Shown: piece after piece, positions 63,971 through 64,000 of the stretch
Layout: each line of letters opens with the position of its first letter
Position numbering within the stretch: position 1 is the first letter of the stretch
Source: Parachlamydia acanthamoebae
GTDB lineage: Bacteria; Chlamydiota; Chlamydiia; Chlamydiales; Parachlamydiaceae
Length of the DNA stretch: 64,000 nt
Assembly: GCF_000875975.1 (NCBI RefSeq)
Contig: NZ_BAWW01000066.1
Coordinates: forward strand, 186,001 to 250,000
Reading direction: 5' to 3'
Translations under genes and position numbers: made by a program
The notes under the pieces: model-generated
The model's database searches: none
What the model was told of the DNA's origin: nothing
What the model saw: only the letters and a program-made list of their open reading frames with translations

Positions 63971-64000
63971 TTAGCTCGCTTTGCGACGGCTATTTTTCTT
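63971..64000 (-). CDS. Possible C-terminus of a gene beyond the window
   Basis: Read on the minus strand from the right edge, the last nine codons give KKNSRRKAS followed by TAA at 63971. This basic tail could close a protein that starts outside the window, with the hairpin at 63823 as its terminator. Too little is present to name it. Confidence 0.3.
   Translation of the reverse strand, partial: KKNSRRKAS

Noticed and set aside
1-64000. CRISPR array or phage genome
   Set aside because: No regularly spaced direct repeats, cas genes, capsid, portal or integrase genes were seen on reading the window.

Overview
The window is a piece of a chromosome from an amoeba-associated ('environmental') member of the Chlamydiota, most likely Parachlamydiaceae-like. 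The main clues are a GreA factor of about 720 residues with the long N-terminal extension typical of chlamydiae, a chlamydial-type soluble PlsB, an SNF2 helicase with an N-terminal SWIM zinc finger, a TyrP-type amino acid permease, an LpxB preceded by LAB_N domains, and gene pairs that recall Chlamydia gene order from memory (pcnB near lpxB, rng-plsB, rpmF-plsX, mutL-pepP). The many effector-like genes, eukaryote-like motifs, decaying insertion sequences and extra metabolic genes argue against Chlamydiaceae proper. The species call is inference.

Layout. 1-4000: the start of a membrane-anchored tetratricopeptide-like protein, then three proteins without a recognised family. 4021-7507: a WecG/TagA-type glycosyltransferase fused to two STAS domains, beside a SulP anion transporter that carries its own STAS domain. 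7940-11358: an accessory patch with a WD40 protein, two ASCH-domain proteins (one with a bipartite nuclear-localisation-like tail), a GNAT acetyltransferase and a dead transposase. 11577-14873: der, a small cysteine-rich secreted protein and a decayed short-chain dehydrogenase. 14971-19998: SNF2 helicase and tyrP. 20185-25545: a compact run of pcnB, hydrolase, glycosyltransferase, LAB_N protein, lpxB and a DUF374 acyltransferase, most of them overlapping, which looks like one envelope-lipid operon. 25565-31340: broken GNAT, DUF6176 gene with an early stop, menC-like enolase, a serine-protease-like gene with a broken second copy of plsX, a decayed IS1-type element and AT-rich small genes. 31563-34692: yceD-rpmF-plsX followed by the second protease-like paralogue.

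34807-46733: effector-like and hypothetical proteins around rng-plsB and an FAD oxidoreductase, a DUF2157-like membrane protein, a protein with a large internal duplication, a DUF2233 protein and a second decayed short-chain dehydrogenase. 46986-50650: tRNA-Ala, yacP, rdgB, greA. 51232-56553: a hypothetical gene, a tandem pair of CgeB-like glycosyltransferases, pcm, and an MFS-acyltransferase fusion. 56825-63755: mutL, pepP, an orphan sensor kinase, a short ComEC, and a hypothetical gene overlapping comEC.

The genes mix conserved housekeeping (lipid A and phospholipid synthesis, translation, RNA decay, repair) with fast-changing accessory DNA. No single large unknown system stands out. The best candidates for new biology are the WecG-STAS-STAS fusion, the ASCH protein with a nuclear-targeting-like tail, and the protease/plsX segment duplication. 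I found no CRISPR array and no rRNA.
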